Shown: in pieces, positions 20,001 to 28,018 of the stretch
How positions within the stretch are numbered: the first letter of the stretch is position 1
How the letters are laid out: each line of letters starts with the position of its first letter
Source of the DNA: Aquimonas sp046318115
Lineage (GTDB): Bacteria; Pseudomonadota; Gammaproteobacteria; Xanthomonadales; Xanthomonadaceae
Assembly (NCBI GenBank): GCA_046318115.1
Contig: JBKCVA010000148.1
Location: forward strand, 12,456-76,455
Reading direction: 5' to 3'
DNA: 64,000 nucleotides
The notes under the pieces: model-generated
Told to the model about the DNA's origin: nothing
The model's input: only the letters and a program-made list of their open reading frames with translations
Database searches by the model: none
Translations under genes and position numbers: made by a program

Positions 20001-20741
20001 GACCACGCAGGCTCCGCCCAGCAGTGGCCACAGCAGTTCGGCGATCGAGGCGTCGAAGGTGAACGGTGCCTTGCAGAGCACGCGGTCCTGCGCCTGCAGC
20101 GGATACGCCCGCTGGCCCCAGCGCAGGCGGTTCACCAGTGCGCCATGGGTATTGATCGCGCCCTTGGGGCGTCCGCTGGAGCCCGAGGTGAACAGCACGT
20201 AGAGCGGATCGTCCGGATCCAGTGCCGGGGGCGTCGGCAGGCGCGCGGGCGTGGTGTCGACCTCCACCCAGCGCAGCCCGGCCGGCATCTGCGGCGCCAG
20301 CGACTGCGGCGCCAGCGACGCGCGGGTGTGGGCGTCGACCAGGATCGGCGGCCGACCGGCGTCGTCGAGCACCGCCGCGTTGCGCTCCGGCGGCTGCTCG
20401 GGATCGATCGGAATGAAGGGATGGCCCGCCAGGACGCAGCCGATCAGCGCTTCGACGTAGGCCGCGCCGCGGGGCAGGCAGAGCGCGGCCGGTTGGCCGG
20501 TGCCGAGTCCGTGGGCGGCCAGCGCGGCGGCGACGGCGGCGGCACCCTCCAGCAGCGCGCGGGCGGAGTGGCTGCGTCCGCCACAGCGCAGCACGGTGTC
20601 GTCGCCGCGGGCCACGAGTGCCGTGCGCAGCAGCCGGTCCAGCGTGGTGTCGTCTTCGGCGTGGCCGGCGGCCTCCAGAAACGCCTGCACGCGTGCCGGC
20701 AGTGGGCGCGGAGCCTGCTCGCTGCCTGCGACCGTGGCCAT
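11073..20741 (-). CDS. hybrid NRPS-PKS: A-PCP-KS-AT-ACP-aminotransferase-C-A-PCP
   Basis: This is a 3222-residue megasynthase. The domains, with key residues, are: A1 (about 40-520, FTSGSSGRPKG); PCP1 (Ser576 in GAGSLQ); KS (about 645-1070, Cys804 in HTACSTG, then HGTGT and KSNLGH); AT (about 1165-1470, Ser1257 in GHSLGE, and SHGFHS, a malonyl-type signature); ACP (Ser1588 in GLDSLS); class III PLP aminotransferase (about 1720-2120, Lys2007 in YGKIIGGG); C (Asp2322 in SHLVFDGW); A2 (about 2625-3125, YTSGSTGQPKG); PCP2 (Ser3148 in GGDSLL). No ketoreductase, dehydratase or thioesterase is present. The order matches iturin/mycosubtilin first modules, in which the aminotransferase converts a beta-keto to a beta-amino acyl chain. 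The first His of the C-domain HHxxxDG motif is Ser; the catalytic second His is kept. The product is unknown. Confidence 0.93.
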   Translation of the reverse strand: MATVAGSEQAPRPLPARVQAFLEAAGHAEDDTTLDRLLRTALVARGDDTVLRCGGRSHSARALLEGAAAVAAALAAHGLGTGQPAALCLPRGAAYVEALIGCVLAGHPFIPIDPEQPPERNAAVLDDAGRPPILVDAHTRASLAPQSLAPQMPAGLRWVEVDTTPARLPTPPALDPDDPLYVLFTSGSSGRPKGAINTHGALVNRLRWGQRAYPLQAQDRVLCKAPFTFDASIAELLWPLLGGACVVLSDAGEHRDPAALIALIQAEQVSHLYFVPSMLRFFLATPGVERCQSIRYLLCAGEALPGALLRSCRQRLPQATVENLYGPTEAAIEVSRHVCSSEDEDLGCVSIGAPIDNVRLYVVDAEGCALDVGEEGELWIGGRAVGRGYLNRPALSTELFINDPFTPGGRVYRTGDRARWRADGRLDYLGRSDAQLKLHGVRIEPGEIEAALCAVPGIREAAVALVADGQGEPLLCAAVAPADAPPLSSLRSTLARLLPSAMWPQRLLPLDRLPHLSNGKLDRRAIALRLEAAFASAAAAPAGTALQTRLLAIWREVLGLPELQAHSPLFECGAGSLQVMTAVARMRAAGIDGLGVADVYAAPSVAAQCARLAEPASSPAQQRPATDPREPLALIGLAARAPGCADLEALWQALLDGRDLITRFAPDELDPRLPVELSARPNYVPARGILTEAKRFDAELFGIGPREAQLIDPQQRLLLELAWETLEHASVCPAAARASGQRIGVWAGTAHGRHALELREHAAELVARSGELGLQIATEKDYAATRIAHRLDLRGPAVSVHTACSTGLVAVVEAAEALWAGRCELALAGAATLLHPQRAGYLHVDGGMESADGLCRPFDADASGTVFSEGAGMVLLKPLSRALADGDTVHALLRGAGLNNDGGHKASFSAPSIDGQVDCLRMALARAQVAPEAVDHIETHGTGTVLGDPIEVEALRRVYGVDAADAQRPPCVLGSLKSNLGHSVAAAGVLGLIKAALCLARGWIPGTLHYRRANPQIDFAATPFVVRAEAQPWARGARPRFAGVSSFGVGGTNAHVVLAEAPVTAVTPTGGEGDGDGAASVDLPLFPLSAQDPAALAARAADLADALEAQPALPLAAVQATLMHGRSPLRLRACPVAGDRATLIRALRAPLPATQSLPAPRLVFLYPGQGAQWPGMAAGLYARWPDFARALDAALEVLAPEPSNPLRALLLSAAGPTAEAQLADTRVAQPALFAMEYALTCALQALGLQPAAVIGHSLGEFAAAVCAGVMTLADAARLVVARAEAMAEQPRGGMLAVRASAERLQALLPPTLEIACHNAPALQVVAGPAEAIDRLHGALGEAGLSAQRLQVSHGFHSAAMDGAVPRLRRALQDVVLRPASVPLYGGAQGRVLSEAEACSAEYWASQMRRPVQFSAALQDALVAPDSVFIEIGPGSALTALLRQHRHVDGRLPRGVALLPAGDDGDGDAFERASRALGALWSLGAPLRWPPPRLRRAPLPTYRFGGQRYETPGPAPTPPATGAFPRPAPGAGGTPPEAAAATGRCEHAPMPDRRAELKRQLTALLADVAGLAASELRPDQALVEQGLDSLSLTQATLEIDRVFGLRLRFRRLMEDLDTVDRLADALHAELPPERFAPTASAGAAHHTVAPIAASAAPADALALLQQQMQWMQQQLALLGGTAAAGAAPAALPTPAPPANHQDAATPAPDLKAQPFGASARIALAPAQGLDARQRAWLDDFIQRYLARSGRSRAFSQQHRARMADPRVVTGFHPQWKDLVYPIVADRSEGARIWDLDGNAYIDLLGCFGANLLGYRTAALTAAMHAQLDRGIEVGPQHPLAAEVADLISEFTGHARVGFCNTGSEAVMGAMRVARTVTGRKTIALFTHSYHGIFDEVIVRGTRQLRSLAAAPGILANAVENVLVLDYASEASLQVLRERGHELAAIMIEPVQNKHPTLQPQAFVQALREICDGCGAALIFDEVVTGFRLAPGGAQQFYGVRADLCAYGKIIGGGLPLAALAGDARWMDALDGGHWQYGDDSYPEAGVTYFAGTFVRHPLALAAGRATLLELKRGGQALYDGLNARTQGLIDRLNAAFAERAAPVRAVHCASLWRLSWDEDQKHVSLFYYLARFHGLHLYEQFGHFVTCAFGEAEIDRVVEVFVGALDELMALGLITPRAGSAPRPPAPEESPLGPGQTERWLVAAMHREGARALVETFRLSLRGLPSLNALQRALHTLLQRHAGLHLRIDSQRPRQHRQGEGADYACLDLRGHAAPQREADACFDALRERLYAPGEGALMALRLCLLGDDHAELLMAGSHLVFDGWATGVFLRELALLLQAEREVREATLPPAGSPFAFAREGQARMDGAEGVAALAAAVERLRGAPTFSLADREVEGERRFDADTLQRRYDGAHFRTLKTLAATQRCTLYQLLLAITAVGLRGLSDQRDLVLALPYASQAQGRHPHLLSDGVLDLPLRLQLPATEGPLAALAGVRAALLDALDQPWLTQARVARALGLGARGDRPALSGVYFNLNPALDLGQFAPVRAEGREGRKPGLLSELIFNFHEAGDALLLDLHYSSERLSPTRAQAVLDAFERALASVLPAVAADPAPLLLSAVRRQIAATPQRVALRFHGRDTDYASLGQRIDAIAQALRARGVGPGDRVGLCLPRGVDLPAAMLACFACGAAWVPLDPEYPPARLRFMAEDAGLAIVLCADAAQLPEALRGMRALALSGLASAEAARPADAAADTLPAYVIYTSGSTGQPKGVAVSQANLAWLLQAMTERPGLHAEDRMLATTTASFDIAIVELLLPLALGARCVIADEAQARDPSALWRLLENEACTLLQTTPTLMQLWLGSTPPAALRACRVWLGGEALPQALAERLVPKVAELWNLYGPTEATVWASAWRVDTLARGVLLGEPLRGVQLHVFDAEGRPAAEDTAGELWIAGPGVALGYRGREALTAERFRTLPDGRRAYRSGDLVVRESQDALRHLGRLDSQVKLRGHRIELEEIDSALLALPGVREAATALVAQGEGELWAWLVLEPATSTDPRALRQQLATRLPAPMLPSHFLQAETLPRLPNGKRDREALARWPAQPLSAAADSSALAVERARTATEALLAEVWSGLLGGVAIDPDASFFDHGGDSLLALRMVQQVEDACGQRLPLLRVGQSSLRGLARELDGGSRERPSPTTAATPAPNRDTWLGRLFGRIPSPRSPEP

Positions 20742-20755
20742 GCGTGGTCGTGTGC

Positions 20756-21763
20756 TCAGACCGCGTAGAAGGCGCGATACCAGTCGACGAAGCGCTGGAT
20801 GCCGACTTCCACCGGGGTCTCCGGGCTGTAGCCGGTGTCACGCATCAGCGCGTCCACGTCTGCCTCGGTGTCGGGCACGTCGCCGGGCTGCAGCGGCAGC
20901 AGGCGCTTCTCGGCGGTGCGGCCGAGCGCCTGCTCGATCAGCTCGATGTAGCGCGACAGCTGCACCGGACGGTGATTGCCGATGTTGTAAACGCGGTAGG
21001 GCGCGCTGGAGCTGGCCGGCGAGGGCAGCAGCGGATCGAAGGCCGGGTCCGGCCCGGGCACACGGTCGAGCGTGCGGATCACCCCTTCGACGATGTCGTC
21101 GACGTAGGTGAAGTCGCGGGTGTGCTGGCCGAAGTTGAAGACGTCGATCGGCTCACCGGCCAGGATTTTGCGGGTGAACAGGAACAGGGCCATGTCCGGC
21201 CGGCCCCAGGGCCCGTAGACGGTGAAGAAGCGCAGGCCGGTGGTCGGCAGGCCGAACAGATGGCTGTAGGTGTGGGCCATCAGCTCGTTCGACTTCTTGG
21301 TCGCCGCGTACAGGCTGACCGGATGATCGACGCTGTCCTCGACCGCGAAGGGCAGCTTGCGGTTGGCGCCGTAGACCGAGCTGGAGCTGGCGTACACCAG
21401 ATGCTCGATGCCGCCGTGGCGGCAGCATTCGAGGATGTTGATGAAGCCGACGATGTTGGCGTCGATGTAGGCGCGCGGGTTCTCCAGTGAGTAGCGCACG
21501 CCGGCCTGGGCGGCGAGGTTGACCACGCGCTGCGGCCTGAAGTCGGTGAACGCCCGCTCCATCGCCGCGCGGTCTTCCAGCGAGGCCTTGAGGAAGGAGA
21601 AGCCGGCGCGCGGCGTCAGCCGCTCAAGCCGCGCTTCCTTCAGGCGCACGTCGTAGTAGTCGTTGAGGTTGTCGTAGCCCAGCACCTCGTCGCCGCGATC
21701 CAGCAGGCGGTGGCTGAGGGTGGAACCGATGAAGCCGGCAGCGCCGGTGACCAGTACGCGCAT
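20756..21763 (-). CDS. NAD-dependent UDP-glucuronate 4-epimerase family protein
   Basis: This 335-residue short-chain extended epimerase has the NAD-binding GAAGFIGS at residues 7-14, YDNLNDYYD, the SSSVYG serine region and the catalytic Tyr and Lys in SLYAATKKS. The segments DNLNDYYD and YGPWGRPDMALF are characteristic of the CapI-type UDP-glucuronate 4-epimerases, which interconvert UDP-GlcA and UDP-GalA. It is the first gene of the minus-strand operon that continues 14 bp later into the NRPS-PKS. That places a uronic-acid-forming step in the same transcript as a peptide/polyketide synthetase. The sequence alone does not exclude a related UDP-sugar substrate. Confidence 0.88.
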   Translation of the reverse strand: MRVLVTGAAGFIGSTLSHRLLDRGDEVLGYDNLNDYYDVRLKEARLERLTPRAGFSFLKASLEDRAAMERAFTDFRPQRVVNLAAQAGVRYSLENPRAYIDANIVGFINILECCRHGGIEHLVYASSSSVYGANRKLPFAVEDSVDHPVSLYAATKKSNELMAHTYSHLFGLPTTGLRFFTVYGPWGRPDMALFLFTRKILAGEPIDVFNFGQHTRDFTYVDDIVEGVIRTLDRVPGPDPAFDPLLPSPASSSAPYRVYNIGNHRPVQLSRYIELIEQALGRTAEKRLLPLQPGDVPDTEADVDALMRDTGYSPETPVEVGIQRFVDWYRAFYAV

Positions 21764-21864
21764 GGACGGAAAACTCGCAGGAAGCGGTCACGGAACAGCC
21801 CATGCCGCAGCGCCGCAGGATAGCAGCGGGTCGTGCAAAAGTGTGTTTCAGTTCACAGTAAGGG

Positions 21865-22072
21865 CCGGGATTGGGGATTCGGGATTCGGGATTCGCCCGA
21901 CGGTTGGACTGTTGGCGCGGGCTTGAGACTGTGCGCTGGATCTCCGCAGTGACGGTCTGCTGAGCCGAATCCGAGTCGACCGGGATCGCCCAAGCGGATA
22001 TCGAAGCCCGAGCGCCAGCCTTCGCGAGCGCTTTGCGCCCTTCGGACCAATCCCCAATCCCCAATCCCGGCC
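21865..22072. repeat. heptamer-bordered inverted element (208 bp)
   Basis: The left arm (21865-21898) is a run of GGGATTN heptamers, and the right arm (22047-22072) is the same run in reverse complement. The outer ends, CCGGGATTGGGGATT and its complement, match. The inner 150 bp shows no reading frame that can be supported. The element lies between the epimerase start and the stop of the dehydrogenase gene. Similar bordered elements occur at 39166, 41033 and 54985. Confidence 0.75.
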
Positions 22073-22096
22073 TCAAAGCCTCAAAGCCTCAAAGCC

Positions 22097-22102
<6 letters not shown>
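22071..22102. repeat. tandem octamer CCTCAAAG x4 containing a stop codon
   Basis: Four exact copies of CCTCAAAG directly follow the heptamer element. The TGA stop of the dehydrogenase gene (22097-22099 on the minus strand) lies in the last copy. Confidence 0.9.
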
Positions 22103-23389
<1,287 letters not shown>

Positions 23390-23470
23390 GGTCTTGCCAT
23401 CCAATGTGATGTCCGTCACAGTCTACCAGTCTTCACACCCGACTGAGCAGCCGTCCACGGCGCCCGACCC

Positions 23471-24877
23471 ATGCGTTCGATCTCTGATGCCTTCCATCCT
23501 GCCCGTCGCTGGGTGCTGATTCTCGCCCTCGTCGAGTTCAGCGTTCTGCTGCTGGTGTTCTACGCCGCTGCCGGCCTGCGCTTCATGGGCAATGTCGATC
23601 TTCTGACGCGCGCATTCGGTGACATCCTGCCGCGCGCCCTGCTGTTCGCCGGCGTGCATGTGCTCGCAATGACCGCGCTTGGCATGTACATCTCGCAGAG
23701 CCGCGAGGACCTGAACGGACACATTGTCCGCGCCGCGGTGGCGTTTGTGGCGGGCGGCCTCTTCCTGATCGCGCTGCAGTACGTCCTTCCGCTCGGCACG
23801 ATCGGCCGCGGCGTGATGTTCATCGCGATGGCGCTGGGCCTCGCTTCGATCATCCTGACCCGCTACTTCGCCCTGAAGTCGGTCGGTGTCGACGCGCTCC
23901 GCCGGCGCGTGCTGGTGCTGGGCGTCGGCGACAAGGCCGCACTCATCGCCACACGGCTTCGGCGGCTCTCCGACCAGCGCACGTTCCAGATCGTCGGCTA
24001 CCTGCCCATGCCGGGCGACGCCGATGCCGTGCCGCAGGCGCTGCGTCTCGATCCGGCGCCCGGCCTGCTGGCCCTGCTGCATGAGCACGACATCGACGAG
24101 GTGGTGATCGCCGTCGATGAACGCCGCGGCATCCTGCCCATGGATGAGCTGATCCAGGCCCGGCTGCGCGGGATCATCGTCACCGAGGTGGGCACCTTCT
24201 TCGAGCACGAGAGCGGCAAGATCAAGATGGACGTGCTCAATCCCTCGTGGCTGGTGTTCTCCACCGGCTTCGATGCCGGTGCCGTGCGCATGGCCAGCAA
24301 GCGCGCCTTCGACCTCGCTGCTTCCAGCCTGCTGTTGCTGCTGGCGGCACCGCTGATGCTGCTGACCGCACTGCTGATCTCCGCCGAGAGTGGCTTCCGC
24401 GGCACGATCATCTACCGGCAGCAGCGGGTCGGACAGGGCGGCCGGGTGTTCGAGGTGCTGAAGTTCCGCAGCATGCGCGAGGACGCCGAAAAAGACGGCA
24501 TCGCGCGTTGGGCGCAGACCGACGACGACCGCATCACCCGTGTCGGTCGGGTCATCCGCAAGCTGCGCATCGACGAGTTGCCGCAGGTGATCAATGTCCT
24601 GCGCGGGGAGATGAGCTTTGTCGGTCCGCGGCCCGAACGCCCGGCCTTCGTCGAGCAGCTGTCGGAAGAAATCCCCTACTACGGGCTCCGCCACACGGTG
24701 AAACCGGGCATCACCGGCTGGGCGCAGCTGCGCTACGCCTATGGTGCTTCGGTGAAAGACGCCGAAGAGAAGCTCAAGTACGACCTGTACTACGTGAAGA
24801 ACCACAGCCTGATGTTCGACCTGCTGGTGCTGCTGCAGACCTTCGAGGTCGTGCTGTTCGGCAAGGGTGCACGCTGA
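23471..24877 (+). CDS. polyprenyl-phosphate sugar phosphotransferase, TIGR03013-like (PEP-CTERM/exosortase type)
   Basis: This 468-residue membrane protein has four predicted N-terminal helices, a CoA-binding-like Rossmann region (VLVLGVGDKAALIATRL), another helix near residues 280-305 and the catalytic bacterial sugar transferase domain. The catalytic signatures are KFRSMREDAE, DDRITRVGRVIRKLRIDELPQ and MSFVGPRPERP. It should transfer a sugar-1-phosphate from a UDP-sugar to undecaprenyl phosphate and so start a surface polysaccharide. The overall pattern fits the TIGR03013 family linked to exosortase/EPS loci. It shares an 81-bp divergent promoter region with the dehydrogenase gene. Confidence 0.9.
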   Translation: MRSISDAFHPARRWVLILALVEFSVLLLVFYAAAGLRFMGNVDLLTRAFGDILPRALLFAGVHVLAMTALGMYISQSREDLNGHIVRAAVAFVAGGLFLIALQYVLPLGTIGRGVMFIAMALGLASIILTRYFALKSVGVDALRRRVLVLGVGDKAALIATRLRRLSDQRTFQIVGYLPMPGDADAVPQALRLDPAPGLLALLHEHDIDEVVIAVDERRGILPMDELIQARLRGIIVTEVGTFFEHESGKIKMDVLNPSWLVFSTGFDAGAVRMASKRAFDLAASSLLLLLAAPLMLLTALLISAESGFRGTIIYRQQRVGQGGRVFEVLKFRSMREDAEKDGIARWAQTDDDRITRVGRVIRKLRIDELPQVINVLRGEMSFVGPRPERPAFVEQLSEEIPYYGLRHTVKPGITGWAQLRYAYGASVKDAEEKLKYDLYYVKNHSLMFDLLVLLQTFEVVLFGKGAR

Positions 24878-24989
24878 GCCATGCGGCTTCGGCCCGGCCG
24901 GGCACGGCTGCCGCCCGGAGTGACCCGCGTCTGGCGTTGATCTTGCAGGACAGCACGGCCGCCCCCGCATCGGGCACGCCGGCCCTGCC

Positions 24990-27950
24990 ATGCCACCTTC
25001 CTCCGCGCCGCTGAGAACCGCCGCCAGCCCGCCGCCCGCCGATGCCGCGGCCGCCCTGGTGCAGCTGTTGTCTGCGCCCAGCCTTGAGGAGTTCGCCCGG
25101 CGTCTGCTCGCCCTGCTGCCGGCCGAGGCAGGCGCAGCCCCGCCGCGGCTGCTGCACGCGCTGCGTTGGCCGGAGGCGATCAGTGCCTGCCCGGCCGGTG
25201 CCGAAGGCCTCGAGCTGGCGCTGGCGGAGGCCGCACTGACGGCGGCCGACGGCATCCAGTTGGCGCCCAACGGTCAGCGCCAGGCGACCCTGCTGGCCGC
25301 CCATTCCGGCGGTGGCGCCGTGGTCCTGCTTGCGGCACCCGGCCCACAGCCCAGCCTGCCCGGCTGGCCGGCCGAAACGCTCCGGCCCCTGCTGTCGGCG
25401 CGCCTGCAGGAGCTCATCGAAATCGCCCTGCTGCACGACAGCCTGCGTCAGCTGGAGCACACCGAGCGCGTGCAGCGTGCCCTGTTCGCCATCACCGAGA
25501 CGGCTGCCGAGGAGCAGGACCGCGCGGCCATGCTGCGCGGACTGCACGACATCGTCGGCGGCCTGATGTACGCCGAGAACTTCTACATCGCGCAGTTCGA
25601 TGCCGACCAGCAGAACGTGGAGTTCATCTACTTCGCCGACGCCAACGACGAGTCGCTGGCGGTCGAGCTTTACCAGCCGAAGCCGCTGGAGCACTACCGC
25701 CATCGTCTGACCTGGCACGTGTTGACCGGCGGCCACGCGCTGCGCGGCAGCCTCGATGAGATCGAAGCCCAGGTGCAGGGGCCGCTGCGCCGCTTCGGCA
25801 GCGAGCCCTACAGCTGGCTGGGTGTGCCGATGAGTGCCAACGGCCGCGTGCGCGGCATGTTGGCGGTGCAGACCTACACCGAGGCCATCCATTTCAGCGC
25901 TGCCGACCAGGCGCTACTGAGCTATGTCGGCAGCCACATCCTCACCGCGCTTGAGCGTCGCCGCTCCCGTGCCGAGCTGGAAGCGCTGGTGGCGGCGCGG
26001 ACGGACGAACTGGCACAGGCCAACCTCGTGCTCGTCAACGAGGTGCGCGAGCGCGAGCGCGGCGAGCGTCTGCAGGCTGCCCTCTACCGGATCGCCGAGA
26101 TCGCCGGCAAGGACATCGACACCGACGAGTTCTGCGCCGCCCTGCATGCCATCGTCGGCAGCCTGATTCCCGCGCAGAACTTCTACATCGCGCTGGTTTC
26201 GGACGATGGGGACACCCTGCATTTCCCCTACTTCGTCGACGAAACCCCCGGGGTGCCCGGCTCGCGGCCGATGGGCCGCAGCATCACCGAGTACGTGATC
26301 CACAAAGGCGAACCCCTGCTCGCCGATCTGCCGCGGATCCAGGCCCTCGTCGCCGCCGGCGAGTGCGAAGTGAAGGGCGCCGTGGCCTTGTCCTGGCTGG
26401 GCGTCCCGCTGATCGGCGCTCAGCACGTCATCGGTGCCGTCGTCGTGCAGAGCTACACTGCCGAGGTCACCTATGGGCCGCAGGACCAGAGCTTGTTGGC
26501 CTTCGTCTCCTACCACATCGCCTCCAGCCTGGAGCGCCGCCGCGCCGCCGCCGATCTGCGCGCCTCGCACCAGCTGCTGGAGCAGCGCGTCGAGCAGCGC
26601 ACCCGCGAGCTGCGCGAGCAGATCCAGGCGCGCGAGGCGATCCAGGCCCAGCTCGAACACCAGGTGCTGCACGACGCACTGACCGGACTGCCCAACCGCG
26701 GCTACCTGCGTGATCGCCTGCAGCGTGTGCTCGGACGCGTCCGTCGCCATCCCGGCCAGACCTTCGCCGTGCTCTACCTCGATGTCGACCGTTTCAAGGT
26801 CATCAACGACAGCCTCGGCCACTCGGCCGGAGACGCCGTGCTGGTCGAGGTCGCGCGGCGCTTCCTGTCCTGCGTGCGCGAGAACGACGTGGTGGCGCGC
26901 CTGAGCGGTGATGAGTTCGCGATCCTGCTGGAGGACTTCCAGGACCCGGAGACACCGACCCTTGTCGCCCAGCGGGTGATCGAAGCGATGGCCGCCCCGA
27001 TCGCCCTGCCCGAGAGCAGCGTCCAGCCCTCGGTCAGCATCGGCATCGCTCTGGGCGGTGGCGACACCGTCAGCGGTGAAGACCTGCTGCGCACCGCCGA
27101 TACCGCGATGTACCGGGCCAAGGCCGCCGGCCGCAACCGATTCCAGTACTTCGAGGAAGGCCTGGAGCTGGCCTCGAAAGCGCAGCTCGCGCTGGAGCTG
27201 GACCTGCGCGAGGCCCTGCTGCGCTGCCAGTTCGAGCCGCACTTCCAGGCCATCGTCGACCTCGCTGGCGGCCGAACGGTGGGATACGAGGCCCTGCTGC
27301 GCTGGCGTCATCCGCGGCGTGGCCTGCTCGGGCCCGCCGAGTTCCTGCATGTCGCCGAGGACAGCGGCATGATCGAGGCCATCGACTGGCAGCTGTTCGA
27401 ACGCGCCTGCCGTGGCCTGCACCAGTTGGGGGGCGAGGCGGGCTTCGTCACCCTCAATGTCTCCCCGCGGCACTTCGCCAATGAGGACTTCGCCGATCGC
27501 CTGGTGGCGATGATCGAGCGACAGGGTCTGGCGCCGACGCGGGTCCACATCGAGCTCACCGAAGGCACCCTGCTGCGCAACCCCGAGCGGGTACGCACTG
27601 CGCTGGAGCGCCTGCATGCGCGCGGCGTGCAGACCGCGCTCGACGACTTCGGCACCGGCTATTCCTCGCTGAGCTACCTGCACCAGTTCCCGCTGCAGAT
27701 GCTGAAGATCGACCGCAGCTTCGTGACGCCGCTGCAGCAGGATGGCGGCGGCAGCGGTGAGGCGATCGTCTCGGCCATCCTCGCCATGGCGCGATCCCTC
27801 GACCTGGAAGTGGTGGCCGAGGGCATCGAAACCGAATCCCAGCGCAGCCGCCTGCAGCAGCTTGGTTGCCAGCGCGGCCAGGGTTACCTGTTCGCGCGCC
27901 CGCAGCCCTTGGAGCAGCTGCTCGCCGCCCGCCGCAGCGCCGCCGGCTGA
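24990..27950 (+). CDS. GAF-GAF-GGDEF-EAL c-di-GMP synthase/phosphodiesterase
   Basis: This 986-residue cytosolic protein has two GAF sensor domains of the same subtype (about 165-320 and 360-515, both with an AENFYIA/AQNFYIA motif). A coiled coil follows, then a GGDEF domain with RLSGDEF at about 639 and LDVDRFKVINDSLGH, then an EAL domain with GYEALLRWRHP (Glu767), LNVSPRHF, DDFGTGYSSL and KIDRSFV. The EAL residues needed for metal binding look complete, so phosphodiesterase activity is likely. SGDEF is a tolerated variant of GGDEF, so cyclase activity is uncertain. It lies 112 bp downstream of the sugar transferase, which suggests local control of polysaccharide output. Confidence 0.92.
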   Translation: MPPSSAPLRTAASPPPADAAAALVQLLSAPSLEEFARRLLALLPAEAGAAPPRLLHALRWPEAISACPAGAEGLELALAEAALTAADGIQLAPNGQRQATLLAAHSGGGAVVLLAAPGPQPSLPGWPAETLRPLLSARLQELIEIALLHDSLRQLEHTERVQRALFAITETAAEEQDRAAMLRGLHDIVGGLMYAENFYIAQFDADQQNVEFIYFADANDESLAVELYQPKPLEHYRHRLTWHVLTGGHALRGSLDEIEAQVQGPLRRFGSEPYSWLGVPMSANGRVRGMLAVQTYTEAIHFSAADQALLSYVGSHILTALERRRSRAELEALVAARTDELAQANLVLVNEVRERERGERLQAALYRIAEIAGKDIDTDEFCAALHAIVGSLIPAQNFYIALVSDDGDTLHFPYFVDETPGVPGSRPMGRSITEYVIHKGEPLLADLPRIQALVAAGECEVKGAVALSWLGVPLIGAQHVIGAVVVQSYTAEVTYGPQDQSLLAFVSYHIASSLERRRAAADLRASHQLLEQRVEQRTRELREQIQAREAIQAQLEHQVLHDALTGLPNRGYLRDRLQRVLGRVRRHPGQTFAVLYLDVDRFKVINDSLGHSAGDAVLVEVARRFLSCVRENDVVARLSGDEFAILLEDFQDPETPTLVAQRVIEAMAAPIALPESSVQPSVSIGIALGGGDTVSGEDLLRTADTAMYRAKAAGRNRFQYFEEGLELASKAQLALELDLREALLRCQFEPHFQAIVDLAGGRTVGYEALLRWRHPRRGLLGPAEFLHVAEDSGMIEAIDWQLFERACRGLHQLGGEAGFVTLNVSPRHFANEDFADRLVAMIERQGLAPTRVHIELTEGTLLRNPERVRTALERLHARGVQTALDDFGTGYSSLSYLHQFPLQMLKIDRSFVTPLQQDGGGSGEAIVSAILAMARSLDLEVVAEGIETESQRSRLQQLGCQRGQGYLFARPQPLEQLLAARRSAAG

Positions 27951-28018
27951 GGCCCTCGCGCGGTCTTCAGACCAGGGCATAAACACTGCTGCGCGTGTCC
28001 CACTGCGCGAGTACCTCC

